Shown here: positions 63,134 to 64,000 of the stretch, piece by piece
Position numbering within the stretch: position 1 is the first letter of the stretch
Layout of the letters: every line of letters starts with the position of its first letter
From: Epithemia pelagica
Taxonomy: Eukaryota; Bacillariophyta; Bacillariophyceae; Surirellales; Surirellaceae
Assembly (NCBI GenBank): GCA_946965045.2
Contig: OX337228.1
Coordinates: 6,262,001 to 6,326,000, forward strand
Direction: 5' to 3'
DNA length: 64,000 nt
Translations under genes and position numbers: made by a program
The notes under the pieces: generated by a model
Databases searched by the model: none
What the model was told of the DNA's origin: nothing
Seen by the model: the letters and a program-made list of their open reading frames with translations, nothing else

Positions 63134-64000
63134 TCAGACATGAGTTTCGAGATGGGAGAGAGCAAAGAATGCTGCCATCAATGACCAAATAAAGCCGACT
63201 CCAAGAATGACTTTAAAAAGGGCCTTCGTTGACCTTGACCTCATACGGACCGAGTACACAGCCAACACACCCCAAACAACTATTGTCGTTCCGTAGAGAA
63301 GAATCCAATACAGAATACCGTATTGGTTTGGAAGTCCCAAGCGCTTCAAAATCAGCTGACGGGGCAATTTTAGAAAGGGCGGGACGGCATCCAATGCATC
63401 TCGTACGAGACCATAAAAGGTTTTGCATCGCTCCTCTGCATCTGCCGAAGACATCTGCTCAAAGAGTTCTTGACAAAAAGCAGCTTGTGAGGGGATCCGA
63501 AACGACGCTTGACAGTAAGCTGTACGATCGACCGACATGCTGGCCTTAGCAAAGAACGAAAGTGATTGACAAAGCAATGACGGCGACATCCGAACGCCTC
63601 TTGCACACAAGAATTTAACGGCCCTGTCACAGCCTTTGGCCATGATGTAGCGAATGTAGTCATGAGGTTTGGGTCCATGGTAATGAATAACATAAGAACG
63701 TCGAAACACCCGGTCCTTGACTTCCCAGTAGGGTTTGAAATTGAAATACTGAGAAAGAAATTTCACGCTGTCATTGTAAAACACCAAATAGGCTCCTTGA
63801 TCACTGGGAGATGGGTGATCGAACCTACCCTTGGGAACATGTCTCATTATGAAAGCCATGAATTCAGTATGAGTGTGTCGAAGATGAGGAATATTCATGA
63901 GTGTGACACCAGCATTCGAGGGCTTGGTGTCTTCAAAGTTGATCTCTGAGCTCATGGCAATGCCATATGTCAGATTCAGACCAAAGTCGGCTAATGTAAA
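63134..64000 (-). CDS. C-terminal part of a glycosyltransferase-like membrane protein, cut by the right edge
   Basis: The frame is open from position 64000 to a TGA at 63134, giving 288 residues with the N-terminus missing; the ATG at 63955 is internal because the open sequence before it (ADFGLNLTYGIA) continues the domain. Features are SNAGVTLMN, a Gln/Tyr-rich QGAYLVFYND, and FNFKPYW followed by VIHYHGPKPHDY, which recalls the end of GT8 (glycogenin-type) nucleotide-sugar transferases where HxHGxKP closes the active site. Two hydrophobic segments at the C-terminus (GILYWILLYGTTIVVWGVLAVY and VILGVGFIWSLMAAFFAL) suggest membrane anchoring there. Donor and acceptor are unknown. Confidence 0.75.
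   Translation of the reverse strand, partial: FTLADFGLNLTYGIAMSSEINFEDTKPSNAGVTLMNIPHLRHTHTEFMAFIMRHVPKGRFDHPSPSDQGAYLVFYNDSVKFLSQYFNFKPYWEVKDRVFRRSYVIHYHGPKPHDYIRYIMAKGCDRAVKFLCARGVRMSPSLLCQSLSFFAKASMSVDRTAYCQASFRIPSQAAFCQELFEQMSSADAEERCKTFYGLVRDALDAVPPFLKLPRQLILKRLGLPNQYGILYWILLYGTTIVVWGVLAVYSVRMRSRSTKALFKVILGVGFIWSLMAAFFALSHLETHV

Noticed and set aside
1-64000. tRNA or rRNA genes
   Set aside because: No cloverleaf with the usual internal promoter boxes and no rRNA-like conserved stretch was noticed by eye; a covariance-model scan would be needed to exclude them.

Overview
The window is eukaryotic nuclear DNA, most likely from a diatom (stramenopile), probably a pennate one. Four things point there. 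Introns are short (71-181 bp) GT-AG types in compact genes. Several proteins start with a signal peptide followed by an aromatic residue at the presumed cleavage site, as in diatom plastid bipartite presequences. One gene has a DUF6824-like domain. Another is a transmembrane LRR protein with a long cytoplasmic N-terminus, a type expanded in diatoms. All splice sites and frames were joined by eye; species level cannot be decided.

1-14.7 kb: a TPR plus PDK1-like kinase gene cut by the left edge, a 1198-residue LRR membrane protein, a PH-domain protein, the replicative helicase subunit MCM4, ribosomal protein S3 (uS3), a secretory/plastid-type RRM protein and ribosomal protein L26 (uL24). 15-30.5 kb: a membrane sulfotransferase, a soluble LRR protein, a TPR protein, a DUF6824-like protein, the ER-Golgi protein YIF1, a mini-RNase III with a plastid-type presequence, an M50B-like membrane metalloprotease in four exons, an A/B-type cyclin and the mitochondrial complex I subunit NDUFS7. 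31-46.4 kb: a 923-residue TPR protein, a mitochondrial-type HAD hydrolase, the pseudouridine synthase PUS10, cytosolic-type valyl-tRNA synthetase in four exons, a family-7 galactosyltransferase-like protein, a small basic protein and the N-glycosylation mannosyltransferase ALG1.

46.4-55.3 kb is different. It holds an ABC-transporter domain fragment, a threonine/glutamate repeat region, a PDZ-like fragment, a PPR fragment and at least one more unknown gene, all broken by frame changes. Two copies of a roughly 245-bp dispersed repeat lie 6 kb apart in it, along with nested repeats and a period-8 microsatellite. One coiled-coil membrane gene inside it looks intact. I read the block as a decayed, rearranged island; assembly indels are the alternative. 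From 55.5 kb to the right edge genes are intact again: a small plastid-type protein, a protein of unknown family, a CS plus SAP domain protein with plastid presequence, a PLAC8 membrane protein, an alpha/beta hydrolase and a glycosyltransferase C-terminus cut by the right edge.

Neighbouring genes serve unrelated housekeeping functions (replication, translation, secretion, N-glycosylation, respiration), which is normal for a eukaryotic chromosome. No operon, CRISPR array, rRNA or tRNA gene was seen.
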